Of a stretch of 64,000 nucleotides of DNA, positions 46,835-55,574 are shown piece after piece. The notes beneath the pieces are model-generated. The model was not told where the DNA came from. It did not search any database and was given only the letters and a program-made list of their open reading frames with translations. Each line of letters begins with the position of its first letter. Position 1 is the stretch's first letter. The DNA is from Robiginitomaculum antarcticum DSM 21748 (lineage in GTDB: Bacteria > Pseudomonadota > Alphaproteobacteria > Caulobacterales > Maricaulaceae): NCBI RefSeq assembly GCF_000365025.1, contig NZ_KB823011.1, positions 764,621 through 828,620 on the forward strand. The letters are read 5' to 3'. The translations under genes were made by a program, and so were the position numbers.

Positions 46835-47299
46835 TTAACCGCGTCCGCGATAGGGGGCAACGCCTTGATCGGGCACCCAAACGCCTTCGGGGCATTTGCC
46901 GTTTTGATAAAAAACATCAATCGGGATGCCGCCGCGCGGATACCAATAACCGCCAATGCGTAGCCAGTGCGGCTTAAGCTCGGCGACGAGGCGCTTACCA
47001 ATAGAGGTAATACACGCCTCGTGAAAGTCGCCGTGATTGCGAAAACTGCCCATATAGAGCTTAAAGCTCTTACTCTCTACCAAGTATTCATCTGGCACAT
47101 AATCCACAACAATATGGGCAAAATCCGGCGCGCCCGTCACAGGGCAAATCGAGGTAAATTCAGGGCAAACCAGACGCACAAGATACGGCTCATCCGCGCA
47201 GGGATTATCTACGCGTTCCAACTGCGCCTCGTCAGGGCTCTGCGGCAAGGCGGTATTGCCGCCGAGTTGGCCTAATTTATCGTAACGGGTTTCGGTCAT
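46835..47299 (-). CDS. queF: NADPH-dependent 7-cyano-7-deazaguanine reductase
   Basis: 154-aa unimodular QueF that reduces preQ0 to preQ1 in queuosine biosynthesis. The nucleophile is C52 in [10 protein letters not shown], with D59 as general acid; the QueF signature ESKSFKLY (75-82) and NHGDFHE (88-94) are intact. The start at 47299 ([12 protein letters not shown] 8 nt upstream) is preferred to a longer frame that would begin MLRRLSRH and lacks homologous look. It lies directly downstream of tRNA-Leu on the same strand, about 130 bp away. Confidence 0.94.
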   Translation of the reverse strand: MTETRYDKLGQLGGNTALPQSPDEAQLERVDNPCADEPYLVRLVCPEFTSICPVTGAPDFAHIVVDYVPDEYLVESKSFKLYMGSFRNHGDFHEACITSIGKRLVAELKPHWLRIGGYWYPRGGIPIDVFYQNGKCPEGVWVPDQGVAPYRGRG

Positions 47300-47426
47300 A
47301 GGAGCCTCAGTAATAAAATGTCCGCCGTCGCCTTTTAGGCTATGGCGGGACAACCTTCGCAGCACGTCCCAGCAACAAATATTTGTGCCGGATGGCCTGC
47401 CAACTGAAGTCCGTCAGGACGAAGGT

Positions 47427-47513
47427 TGGTGCGGGCGGCCGGAATCGAACCGGCACTCCTATACAGGAACAAGATTTTAAGTCTTGCGTGTCTACCAATT
47501 CCACCACGCCCGC
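47427..47513 (-). tRNA. tRNA-Leu (anticodon UAA)
   Basis: 87-nt tRNA with encoded CCA. The acceptor stem pairs GCGGGCG with CGCCCGC and the discriminator is A, followed by CCA (47427-47429). The D arm has GGAATTGGTAGAC. The anticodon stem is CAAGA/TCTTG with loop CTTAAAA, giving anticodon UAA. A long class II variable arm is present and the T arm reads CCGGTTCGATTCCGG. All stems pair. MiaA encoded at 37.6 kb is expected to modify its A37. Confidence 0.97.
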
Positions 47514-47633
47514 AGTGAATTGAGCGCGCTCTATAGTCCAACCCTACCCGTTCTGGCCAGTATCTTTTTGCGCGCGATGCAGAAGGTTAAATAACTCCGT
47601 GACGCTTGCCACTTGCCCTGCTAACGCGTGGCC

Positions 47634-48785
47634 ATGCAAATTATTACAGATACCCAAGCCCTTTCCGACTTTTGCGATGCACTCGCCAAACATGATTTCA
47701 TCGTCGTTGATACGGAATTCATGCGCGATTCGACGTTTTATTCCACTCTGTGCCTGATCCAAGCCTCCGGCCCGGGCAATGAGGCCATTATTGATCCGCT
47801 GGCGGATGGCTTAGACCTCTCTCCGTTCCTGGATCTCATGATGGACGAGCGCATAATCAAAGTCATGCACGCCGCGCGTCAGGACTTGGAAATTTTCTAC
47901 GCCCTATGCGGTGATGTCCCGCCTAATGTTTTCGATTCCCAAATCGCGGCAATGGCGCTGGGCTATGGCGACAGCGTTGGCTATATGGCGCTCGTCAAAG
48001 GGTTTTTGGGCGTCAATCTGGACAAGGGTGCGCGCTTCACCGATTGGAGCCGCCGGCCATTATCCAATAAACAGCTCCATTACGCGCTAGGCGACGTCAC
48101 GCATTTGCGCGATATTTATCCGCGCATGGTTGCGATACTCGAAGATAAAGGCCGCTTGGACTGGGTTTTGGTAGAAATGCAAGGGCAACTCGATCCCCTG
48201 CTCTATGCTTTTGATCCTGAAACAGCCTATCAGCGCCTGAAAATCCGCAGTAATAAGCAGGACTATTTGGCCGCTCTGAAGGCTGCCGCAGCATGGCGCG
48301 AGCGAGAAGCGCAAAGTCGAAACGTGCCGCGCAACCGTATTTTAAAAGATGACGGTATTTACGCTCTGGCGCAGCAGCGGCCTATGTCCCGCGAAGCTTT
48401 ATCAAAAATGCGCGGTGTCCCGCGCGGGTTTGAGCGGTCCAAATCAGCTGATAAATTACTCTCCGTCATGTCGGATGCGATTAAAAATAAAGACTCCTAC
48501 GCTCCGCCCGCGCCAAAAGTGCAGCATATGCCGCCTAATCTAGGGCCGGCTGTGGATATGCTTAAAACCTTGCTGCGCCTGCGCAGCGAGTATCAGGATA
48601 TTGCCCCGCGCCTGATCGCAAATGCGTCCGATATTGAGCAAATTGCCGCTTTTGGCGCGAAAGCCAATGTGGCGGCGTTGTCGGGATGGCGACGTGAATT
48701 ATTTGGCGAAGATGCACTCAACATGATTTCGGGAAATATTGCACTGCGCCTCAAAGACGGCGAAGTCGTGGCCGAAGCGATCTAG
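47634..48785 (+). CDS. rnd: Ribonuclease D
   Basis: 383-aa 3'-5' exoribonuclease that trims tRNA and other stable RNA precursors. The DEDD exonuclease domain starts with VVDTEFMR (D26, E28) and contains MHAARQDLEIF and LHYALGDVTHL with the later acidic and Tyr residues. An HRDC domain (about 205-290) follows. The ATG at 47634 is preferred; a GTG two codons upstream is possible. It is divergent from the tRNA-Leu gene and convergent with the AsmA/YhdP-like gene, 7 bp between stops. Confidence 0.93.
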   Translation: MQIITDTQALSDFCDALAKHDFIVVDTEFMRDSTFYSTLCLIQASGPGNEAIIDPLADGLDLSPFLDLMMDERIIKVMHAARQDLEIFYALCGDVPPNVFDSQIAAMALGYGDSVGYMALVKGFLGVNLDKGARFTDWSRRPLSNKQLHYALGDVTHLRDIYPRMVAILEDKGRLDWVLVEMQGQLDPLLYAFDPETAYQRLKIRSNKQDYLAALKAAAAWREREAQSRNVPRNRILKDDGIYALAQQRPMSREALSKMRGVPRGFERSKSADKLLSVMSDAIKNKDSYAPPAPKVQHMPPNLGPAVDMLKTLLRLRSEYQDIAPRLIANASDIEQIAAFGAKANVAALSGWRRELFGEDALNMISGNIALRLKDGEVVAEAI

Positions 48786-48792
48786 CGATTCT

Positions 48793-51700
48793 TTAGTCTC
48801 CGGTTTGAGGGTCTGATGTCTCTTCGGGAACATCCGTCGTAGTGTCCGGCTCGACAGGGTCAAAAATACGGCGCAGGAACCCCGGCGTAAACGCTGATAA
48901 TGGATTGACTGCAATCTGGGTTTTATCAAACGGGCCGTTCACCGAATAATTAAGAGCGAAAATGCCTTCGCCTTTTTTCCCCACCACTATATCGCCCAGT
49001 AGCGGGATTTCGCCGAGCATAGAATTTATCGTATAGCTGGGCACCAAGACTCCGTTCAGCGTCATAGACTGGTCACCAAAATCGACCGCGCCGCTGGCTG
49101 TCAGGCCGATTGAGGAGCCGCCCATCCGCGCATCATCCAGCGTCAAAATATTTTGCTCATAGGTAAAGGGCGCGTGAAACTCCTTAAAATTCATTCCTCC
49201 GCCATCCAGTGCATCCGATAGGCCTTGCAGTGAGGCCAGTGACAATATTTGTGCAAATATGGGCGCGTTCACGAGCGTGAACGCCTCTAAGTCCGCCGTT
49301 CCGTTAATAGGGCCGGATTCTCCGGCGGGTGGCAACGTAGCCGCCACATTTAATGTCCCGCGTTCTAATGATCTGAAATTATAAAGTCCGCGCATGGCTT
49401 TGCCGGTATTAGGAAGGTTCATATCCAGCGTACGGCGCCCGCCGGCCACGGGCGTGGTAACTTCCACATTCATGGATTGTCCATCCAGATCGCCAATCAT
49501 CGACATAGCCACCACTCCGGCCTCTGACCCGCGATAGGACACTACCGCGCCCGTCAACGCCAAATCCGGTGAAAAGTTAAGTTTGTTTATTGACGCGTTA
49601 AGTGTCAGCGCAACACTGTCGCCACGATCATCAAATCGCAGGAAGTTCTCAACCCACGGAGATATATCAAGCGATTTTGCGTCTAGATTCAGTCGTAATC
49701 CGGCATCGTCAAGGCTGCGCCCCGTAAGGCTCCCTTCCATAATATTATCAATATTCATAACAGGAATATTCAGCGATAACAGTTTGAAGTTGTTCGCGAT
49801 TTTAATATCTCCGGAAACATCAAGGCCATCTGCTGATATATTTACACCGCTAAGTTCTATATGGTCGTCTTCAATAGTCATTTGCGCCGTCAATGTGCCT
49901 GCCTCGCCCGCATTTTTCCGCCAGACATTATCAAAAGCCAGCGTTGCAGGCGTTAGATCCGCTTTCAATGTTGCCGCATCAATGGATAAGCCGTCGCCTG
50001 TCGCATTGACCGAGATATCAGCAGCGCCATCGAACATGGCCCGCTGACCGATACCGAACTTATCCAGATCATCCCGGGTCAAGCGTCCGGTGACGCTATA
50101 ACGCGACGGCGCGACCCCCCCGTCGAACAAATCTAAATAAGACAGATCGGCCTGCCACGGGCCGATTGACACCGGACCGCTGATCGCCATTTGTGTCTTG
50201 TCCACATTTAGCGAAATCCGGCCATCCGCGAGGGCATAGTCACCAAATTTGATGGGTGCGGAAACATCGGAAAATTCGCCTGTCGCAGAATAGTCAAGAC
50301 GATCCTGTTCAAAAGATTCAAGAAGCGGCCGTTTAACATTGACTTTAACGCTTCCGAACCCCGTAAATCCAGACGGATCAATTCCGGCCTTACTCATAAA
50401 TTCGAACGGCTTTTCATCAATCAAATGTAGTAAATCGGGGACTTGGCCCTCACCTTCAATCATTATCGTAAAGTCGCCGCCTTTAGGGTTAAGGCGCGGA
50501 ATATCAACCTGCCCTCCCGTCAGTGTTAAAGCGCTGCCAATACGTCCTTGTGTCGTTGTCAAAGAAAATTGATTACCCTGTAAGCGCGCAAAGCCAGATG
50601 CATCTTCAAGCGGAGTCATGGTCGAAATATACTTTACATTTGCATTGTCGAAATTAAAGGTCAGGTCGAGATCCTCGTCTTGCAATATGCCCCGTTCAAG
50701 ATCATCTTCTTCAATCGACACATCCAGCTTGAGCTGCGAAATATCTCCGGACAGTAAAGCGCGCTCAACCCAATTACGTGCTCCCAGCGCAAAGTCGACG
50801 GGCCAATGCTTTAGAATGACCGCTGGATTAACGTCACCTCCAATTTCGCCTTTTAGGATTATATCTGTCAGTGGCTTATCGCTATTTCCAAATCCAATAT
50901 TTCCAATGAAGGCGCCATTATATGCCCCAAAATTAATGGCCAAAGCGTCCAGAATAACACGCGGATTCTGTGTATCATATTGTCCCGTGGCGGAGGCGTC
51001 GGGAAGTCGTATCTGTTCGGCAAATCGAGGCCCCGGGTTTATGACCACGTCTTCCAGCACGGCATCAAACCTGACGGGCCGCTTAAAAAAACCGCTTTCG
51101 GGATCGCCTAAATCACCCAGGTTCATCAGACCTGAAAGCGTGATTAAATCCGATTTCACTTCGATATCGGAAAGCCGTAAGGCCTCCTCTAAAACATCAT
51201 ATCCGGCAGTAAAACGGGCAGAGTCAAAACTGCGCCACTCTTGACCCGCCTTGATGCGTCCGGCCCCTGCAGAAAATCCAATCTCGGCGCGCGTCAGGCC
51301 GGTATCCGTCGCACGAATATCGGCATCCAGCGCCACGGGCGCATCCAGGGTACTAATCGCCGCGAAGCGACCCTGCGTAGGGATTAATTTAGCGGGATAG
51401 AATTCCGCCGTATTCACTTTAATCTCAAATTGAGTCAGCGCATTATTTGCGACTCCCGAAATGCCAAGCGGCGTAATCTGTCCATTGGACGCGATATCTG
51501 AGCTCATATCGAGAGAAATTACGTCATTTTTTGAAAGATAGTCAAGATTTACGGAATCAAGTCTCCAGTTAATTCCTTCCACCTCATCAATAAGGTAAAT
51601 CTGCCCTTCGCGCAGCCGCAGAGATTTAATACTACGCCATTTGCGGGTCTGACCGGGCTTGGGGGCGGCATTAATGGGCTGAACATTACTCACATCACGC

Positions 51701-52299
51701 GAAAATGCATCCGCATTTGCGGGCGCGCCAAGACCTACCATGACGGTACGGTCTGAGCGACGTATGACCGTTAAGCTTCCCCCGGTTAACTCAGCCTCTG
51801 TTATGACGGGCGAGCCGATGATAAGAGAGCGCAATCCGAATTTGGCATTCATTGTCCCAGCATTTGTTACAGCCTCGCCCGCTTTATCGTAAATTGTGAG
51901 GTTTCGAGCTACAAAGCCAAGCGCTTGTTCATCCCGGAACCATTCAATACGCAGACTGTCCAGGTTAGCCGACTGTCCGTTATACCGCTCGGATAAAAGC
52001 GACTGCGCCGTCGACTTAAAGGGAGATAGGTCGACAGTTTCGGCGCGCATGAAAAAGAATAGAACGTTAAACCAGACAAATATTGCGCCGAGCAGAATCG
52101 TCAGAAGCTCTACGCCAAATCCCAATAGCGGCCGCCCGATGCGGTAAAGACGTGTATTGGGCGAGCCGTCATATTTTCGCGCCGCTCTTGTTTTGGCAGC
52201 CAAATTCATTTGATGGCGCGTATAAGCTCCCCATAGCCGTCCGGCTTTGCTATCACCACCCGTTGCAGCGTCAATTCGGGGGGTGGACGCATCCTCCAT
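48793..52299 (-). CDS. Giant AsmA/YhdP-like envelope protein (DUF3971)
   Basis: 1168-aa protein with one N-terminal TM anchor (about 54-82, GVELLTILLGAIFVWFNVLFFF) and a very long beta-rich periplasmic region. It contains the DUF3971-type centre and an AsmA_2-like C-terminal part (GTLNVAATLPPAGESGPINGTADLEAF, then LASLQGLSDALDGGG). AsmA, TamB and YhdP proteins are repeating-groove bridges thought to carry phospholipids to the outer membrane. YhdP is the best analogue by length and domain order. It stands alone, divergent from bcp with 72 bp between starts. Confidence 0.88.
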   Translation of the reverse strand: MEDASTPRIDAATGGDSKAGRLWGAYTRHQMNLAAKTRAARKYDGSPNTRLYRIGRPLLGFGVELLTILLGAIFVWFNVLFFFMRAETVDLSPFKSTAQSLLSERYNGQSANLDSLRIEWFRDEQALGFVARNLTIYDKAGEAVTNAGTMNAKFGLRSLIIGSPVITEAELTGGSLTVIRRSDRTVMVGLGAPANADAFSRDVSNVQPINAAPKPGQTRKWRSIKSLRLREGQIYLIDEVEGINWRLDSVNLDYLSKNDVISLDMSSDIASNGQITPLGISGVANNALTQFEIKVNTAEFYPAKLIPTQGRFAAISTLDAPVALDADIRATDTGLTRAEIGFSAGAGRIKAGQEWRSFDSARFTAGYDVLEEALRLSDIEVKSDLITLSGLMNLGDLGDPESGFFKRPVRFDAVLEDVVINPGPRFAEQIRLPDASATGQYDTQNPRVILDALAINFGAYNGAFIGNIGFGNSDKPLTDIILKGEIGGDVNPAVILKHWPVDFALGARNWVERALLSGDISQLKLDVSIEEDDLERGILQDEDLDLTFNFDNANVKYISTMTPLEDASGFARLQGNQFSLTTTQGRIGSALTLTGGQVDIPRLNPKGGDFTIMIEGEGQVPDLLHLIDEKPFEFMSKAGIDPSGFTGFGSVKVNVKRPLLESFEQDRLDYSATGEFSDVSAPIKFGDYALADGRISLNVDKTQMAISGPVSIGPWQADLSYLDLFDGGVAPSRYSVTGRLTRDDLDKFGIGQRAMFDGAADISVNATGDGLSIDAATLKADLTPATLAFDNVWRKNAGEAGTLTAQMTIEDDHIELSGVNISADGLDVSGDIKIANNFKLLSLNIPVMNIDNIMEGSLTGRSLDDAGLRLNLDAKSLDISPWVENFLRFDDRGDSVALTLNASINKLNFSPDLALTGAVVSYRGSEAGVVAMSMIGDLDGQSMNVEVTTPVAGGRRTLDMNLPNTGKAMRGLYNFRSLERGTLNVAATLPPAGESGPINGTADLEAFTLVNAPIFAQILSLASLQGLSDALDGGGMNFKEFHAPFTYEQNILTLDDARMGGSSIGLTASGAVDFGDQSMTLNGVLVPSYTINSMLGEIPLLGDIVVGKKGEGIFALNYSVNGPFDKTQIAVNPLSAFTPGFLRRIFDPVEPDTTTDVPEETSDPQTGD

Positions 52300-52371
52300 A
52301 ATCAGGCAACCCTTCCGTCAGAACGATTGTTAAACGCACAATATAAAGCCGCACTTTCTGGAGCAAAATAA

Positions 52372-52836
52372 ATGAGTAACTTCCCGCAAGTTAATGATAT
52401 TATACCTAATTTTTCTCTGCCGACTAATGGCGGCGGACACATTTCATTATCGGATTTAAAAGGGCAAAAAGCCGTCATTTATTTCTACCCAAAAGATGAT
52501 ACGCCGGGATGCACAACGCAAGCTATCGCCTTTGGCGACCATAAGAAAGCCTTTGATACATTAGGCGTCAAGATTATCGGCGTATCAAAAGACAGCGTCG
52601 AAAAACATGATAAGTTCATCGCCAAACGCGATTTGAAGGTAACTTTAATCTCCGATGCAGATGGAAAAATGGTCGAGGATTACGGCGTTTGGGTTGAAAA
52701 AAACATGTATGGCAAAAAATATATGGGCATACAGCGCGCAACGCTCCTGGTTGACCGATCGGGAAAAGTCATAGCCGCTTGGCCGAAGGTAAAAGTCAAA
52801 GGCCATGTCGAAGAGGTTCTGGCTGCAGCGACATAG
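52372..52836 (+). CDS. bcp: Thioredoxin-dependent thiol peroxidase Bcp (PrxQ)
   Basis: 154-aa peroxiredoxin. The peroxidatic cysteine is C47 in KDDTPGCTTQ; the position five residues later, where many Bcp proteins carry the resolving cysteine, is alanine, and no other cysteine is seen, so it appears to be a 1-Cys form. The LKGQKAVIYFYPKDDTPG strand-turn is typical. It reduces peroxides using thioredoxin or similar reductants. Its stop is immediately followed by the start of the DUF455 gene. Confidence 0.93.
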   Translation: MSNFPQVNDIIPNFSLPTNGGGHISLSDLKGQKAVIYFYPKDDTPGCTTQAIAFGDHKKAFDTLGVKIIGVSKDSVEKHDKFIAKRDLKVTLISDADGKMVEDYGVWVEKNMYGKKYMGIQRATLLVDRSGKVIAAWPKVKVKGHVEEVLAAAT

Positions 52837-53646
52837 ATGAACGCCGTGAGACATAGCGCGATAGCCGTATTGAGGGCGAGTGAACCTAGGGACAAGGTGA
52901 CAGCGGCCTTTGCCCTTCGTGACAATTTGGACTCTGCCTTGTTCTCCTTTGCCTCCTCCACAACTATACCGACACGTCCTGCCCGGCCGGCAAAGCCGGT
53001 CCTTGTTGAGCCGGGCGACCTCGCGCGTCGCCGTTTGGGCACACCTGCCGGGCGCGGCGCACTGCTTCATGCGGTCGCCCATATCGAATTTAACGCTATC
53101 GATATGGCCGCAGATATGGTCGCGCGGTTTGCAGATCATGATTTAATCGCTGATCAGGACCGCACCGCGTTTATTTTGGATTGGTCAGGCGTTTGCCACG
53201 ACGAAGCGCGTCATTTCGGCCTTATGTGCGACCGAATGGCCGATTTGGGCATAACTTACGGTGATCTGCCCGCCCATGACGGATTATGGCAAGCCGCCGA
53301 AGCGACCCGTGATGATATTGCGGCGCGGCTGGCGATTGCGCCTATGGTATTGGAAGCGCGTGGGCTGGATGTCACGCCGGGAATGATTACAAAACTCAAA
53401 TCTGTAGGCGATCACGAGAGCGCTAAAGTCTTACAAATTATCTATGATGACGAGATTGGCCATGTAGCCGCAGGGCGAAAATGGTTCGAATATATCTGCA
53501 TGCGGCAAGGGCTTGAGGTTGTGCCAACGTTTCACAAAAAAGTGCGTAAATATTTTGCAGGATTGTTGAAACCTCCCTTCAACGAACAGGCCAGAGACCT
53601 TGCCGGCATGAAAAAGGAATTGTACATGCCTTTAGCCGCTGATTAA
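52837..53646 (+). CDS. DUF455 ferritin-like protein
   Basis: 269-aa helical protein of the DUF455 ferritin-like group. Likely di-iron ligands are visible in AHIEFNAID (H82, E84), CHDEARHF (E123, H126) and DDEIGHV later. The family is sometimes linked to rubrerythrin-like redox or tRNA-modifying (MiaE-like) activities; the function is not established. The ATG directly abuts the bcp stop with no gap, so the two are cotranscribed, which may connect it to peroxide or iron metabolism. Confidence 0.85.
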   Translation: MNAVRHSAIAVLRASEPRDKVTAAFALRDNLDSALFSFASSTTIPTRPARPAKPVLVEPGDLARRRLGTPAGRGALLHAVAHIEFNAIDMAADMVARFADHDLIADQDRTAFILDWSGVCHDEARHFGLMCDRMADLGITYGDLPAHDGLWQAAEATRDDIAARLAIAPMVLEARGLDVTPGMITKLKSVGDHESAKVLQIIYDDEIGHVAAGRKWFEYICMRQGLEVVPTFHKKVRKYFAGLLKPPFNEQARDLAGMKKELYMPLAAD

Positions 53647-53794
53647 GTTTATAATGTTTTTAATTAATTACGGCACGGTTACATGGATTTCATATTCTGC
53701 AACCCATTGAATTTTAAATGTTCTTTTTACTTGTATCTCAAGCCGAATTTTTGTGTATTATGTGCATTAGGGGATATACAATTTTCGGGGACGC

Positions 53795-55021
53795 ATGATT
53801 AACGAAGCTCTTGGCGCGTTTGGAGATAACTTGAAAAAGTGGTTTCCTGAGCGTCAAATTATTCACCGTAGCGGTGGTCAAATACAGTCATTTGTCATTG
53901 GGCAAAAGGTGCAGATTTGTGCTGTGTCTGCAACACTGCTTACTCTGACATGGTGCATATTCACCTTTGCCAATTTGGCCATCGGTAACAATCCGCTGCG
54001 CTCCTCGGTAAAACAGGTCAAAATTCTCGAAGCCGATTTCGAACGCCGCTTGGCAAATAGCCACGCCAATGAAGCCAATGCGCTCGCTCTATTAGAAAGC
54101 CAGCGCCGTGAATTTCAGCAAGCCCGGGCGGATTTTGAACAACGGCACAGTGTCCTTCGGGAAATTATGTTCTCCCGCGGCGACCGCAAACCCGGCGACG
54201 GCGAATCTAAAGGCGCTTTCCAATATGCCCATAGCGCCGTTATGATGGCCCCTGTTGTTCGCGATAGATTGCCTCGCACATCCCGCAGTGACATCATCAC
54301 AGCGGATGACGGCGACGCCTCGACACTCGCCGCTGCATCCCTGTCCGGACTTGCCAAAGACCAGAACGACATTTTGCTCACGACCGAATTAAAAGCGCAA
54401 AGCGCGATCGAATACAGTCGTGCCGTAATGCGCGAGACCGGTCTGAATGTCAGTGAATTACTAGAACTCGGACCCTATGGATCCGGCGGACCTGAAATCG
54501 CTTATCAAAGTAATAGCGCATTGGATACTGACGCCTTTCTTCCGCGAACAGAATCAATACGTGCCCGCGTGCAGCAGGCCAGTGTCATGAACCGCGCGCT
54601 CAGCTCTATTCCTTTGGGCCATCCGATTGATGATGAGTTTTATCGGACCAGCGCATTTGGCGCCCGTAAAGATCCATTCACGAAACGTACAGCCTTTCAC
54701 GGCGGTGTTGATTTTGCCGGTCGCCGTAACGCATCTATTGTCGCGACAGCGGACGGCATAGTCAGCTTTGTCGGGATACGCGCCGGTTATGGCCGCGTCG
54801 TTGAGATCAATCATGACCATGGTATAGTCTCCCGCTATGCCCATCTGGCCAAAACTTCAGTTAAAAAGGGCGACAATATCACCAAGGGCGATAAAGTCGG
54901 CGGTATGGGATCTTCAGGCCGGTCAACCAGTACGCATCTGCATTACGAAGTAATTTTTCAGGGTCAGACGAAAGATCCGGAAAAATTTATCAGAGCGGGC
55001 CTATATGTTCAGCAAGACTAA
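53795..55021 (+). CDS. M23-family peptidoglycan endopeptidase, membrane-anchored
   Basis: 408-aa protein. An N-terminal cytoplasmic stretch precedes a TM helix at about 42-63; a coiled coil spans about 74-125. The C-terminal LytM/M23 domain (about 285-400) has intact zinc and catalytic residues: H302 and D306 in FHGGVDFAG, H350, and H381-x-H383 in HLHYE. It should cleave peptide cross-links or stems in murein. GGGGAC precedes the ATG. Its 3' end overlaps the bactofilin gene by 17 nt, an arrangement seen with cell-shape hydrolases in other bacteria. Confidence 0.93.
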   Translation: MINEALGAFGDNLKKWFPERQIIHRSGGQIQSFVIGQKVQICAVSATLLTLTWCIFTFANLAIGNNPLRSSVKQVKILEADFERRLANSHANEANALALLESQRREFQQARADFEQRHSVLREIMFSRGDRKPGDGESKGAFQYAHSAVMMAPVVRDRLPRTSRSDIITADDGDASTLAAASLSGLAKDQNDILLTTELKAQSAIEYSRAVMRETGLNVSELLELGPYGSGGPEIAYQSNSALDTDAFLPRTESIRARVQQASVMNRALSSIPLGHPIDDEFYRTSAFGARKDPFTKRTAFHGGVDFAGRRNASIVATADGIVSFVGIRAGYGRVVEINHDHGIVSRYAHLAKTSVKKGDNITKGDKVGGMGSSGRSTSTHLHYEVIFQGQTKDPEKFIRAGLYVQQD

Positions 55022-55445
55022 GGCGTCCGGTTCGTCTTCCACATCCACAGAGATGAGCAAAAAACACAATGTGAGCCGCCCTCAGAATAGCGGTGTCCCC
55101 TCAATACTTGCTGCGGATCTTGTCGTGACCGGAGAAATTAAGACAGATGGCGATGTGCAGATTGAAGGACGGCTCGACGGCAACATCGCTGCTAAGACGC
55201 TAACAATCGGCGAAAATGGTGCAGTCAACGGCAACATCAAAGCCGAAAAAGTTATGGTTCACGGCAAAGTGACCGGCAATATTACGGCGTCGACAATCGA
55301 ATTTCACGAGACGGCAAATGTACAGGCTGATCTTATTCAAGATCACCTGACCATTGCCAATGGTGCATTTTTCGACGGTAAATGTTCGCGCAAAACAAAA
55401 CCCGGCGCGAATATACAATCCGTTGCGGCTGTAAAAGCCTCGTAA
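55005..55445 (+). CDS. bacA: Bactofilin
   Basis: 146-aa cytoskeletal protein. A short N-terminal tail (MFSKTKASG, the usual MFSK membrane-binding start) leads to a bactofilin beta-helix domain (about 35-125, SILAADLVVTGEIKTDGDVQ, GNIKAEKVMVHGKVTGNI). Bactofilins polymerise without nucleotide and position wall enzymes, as Caulobacter BacA does for stalk formation. The start inside the M23 gene is supported by the MFSK signature; MSKKHN at 55053 is an alternative. The coupled M23 peptidase is its probable partner. Confidence 0.92.
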   Translation: MFSKTKASGSSSTSTEMSKKHNVSRPQNSGVPSILAADLVVTGEIKTDGDVQIEGRLDGNIAAKTLTIGENGAVNGNIKAEKVMVHGKVTGNITASTIEFHETANVQADLIQDHLTIANGAFFDGKCSRKTKPGANIQSVAAVKAS

Positions 55446-55574
55446 ACGGCCTGTTCATCAGAGTGATTTCGTTAAATTTTGGTCATAAGCTGGCCTTTGC
55501 TGGTTTTGTTCATGGCGTGATCAGAAAGCCTGAATTATAACCTAAATACATATTTTTTATACAAGGCCTGAACC

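Noticed and set aside
47335-47541. Minus-strand frame of 68 codons covering tRNA-Leu
   Set aside because: It reads straight through the tRNA gene; no ribosome-binding site and the translation is typical of tRNA sequence.
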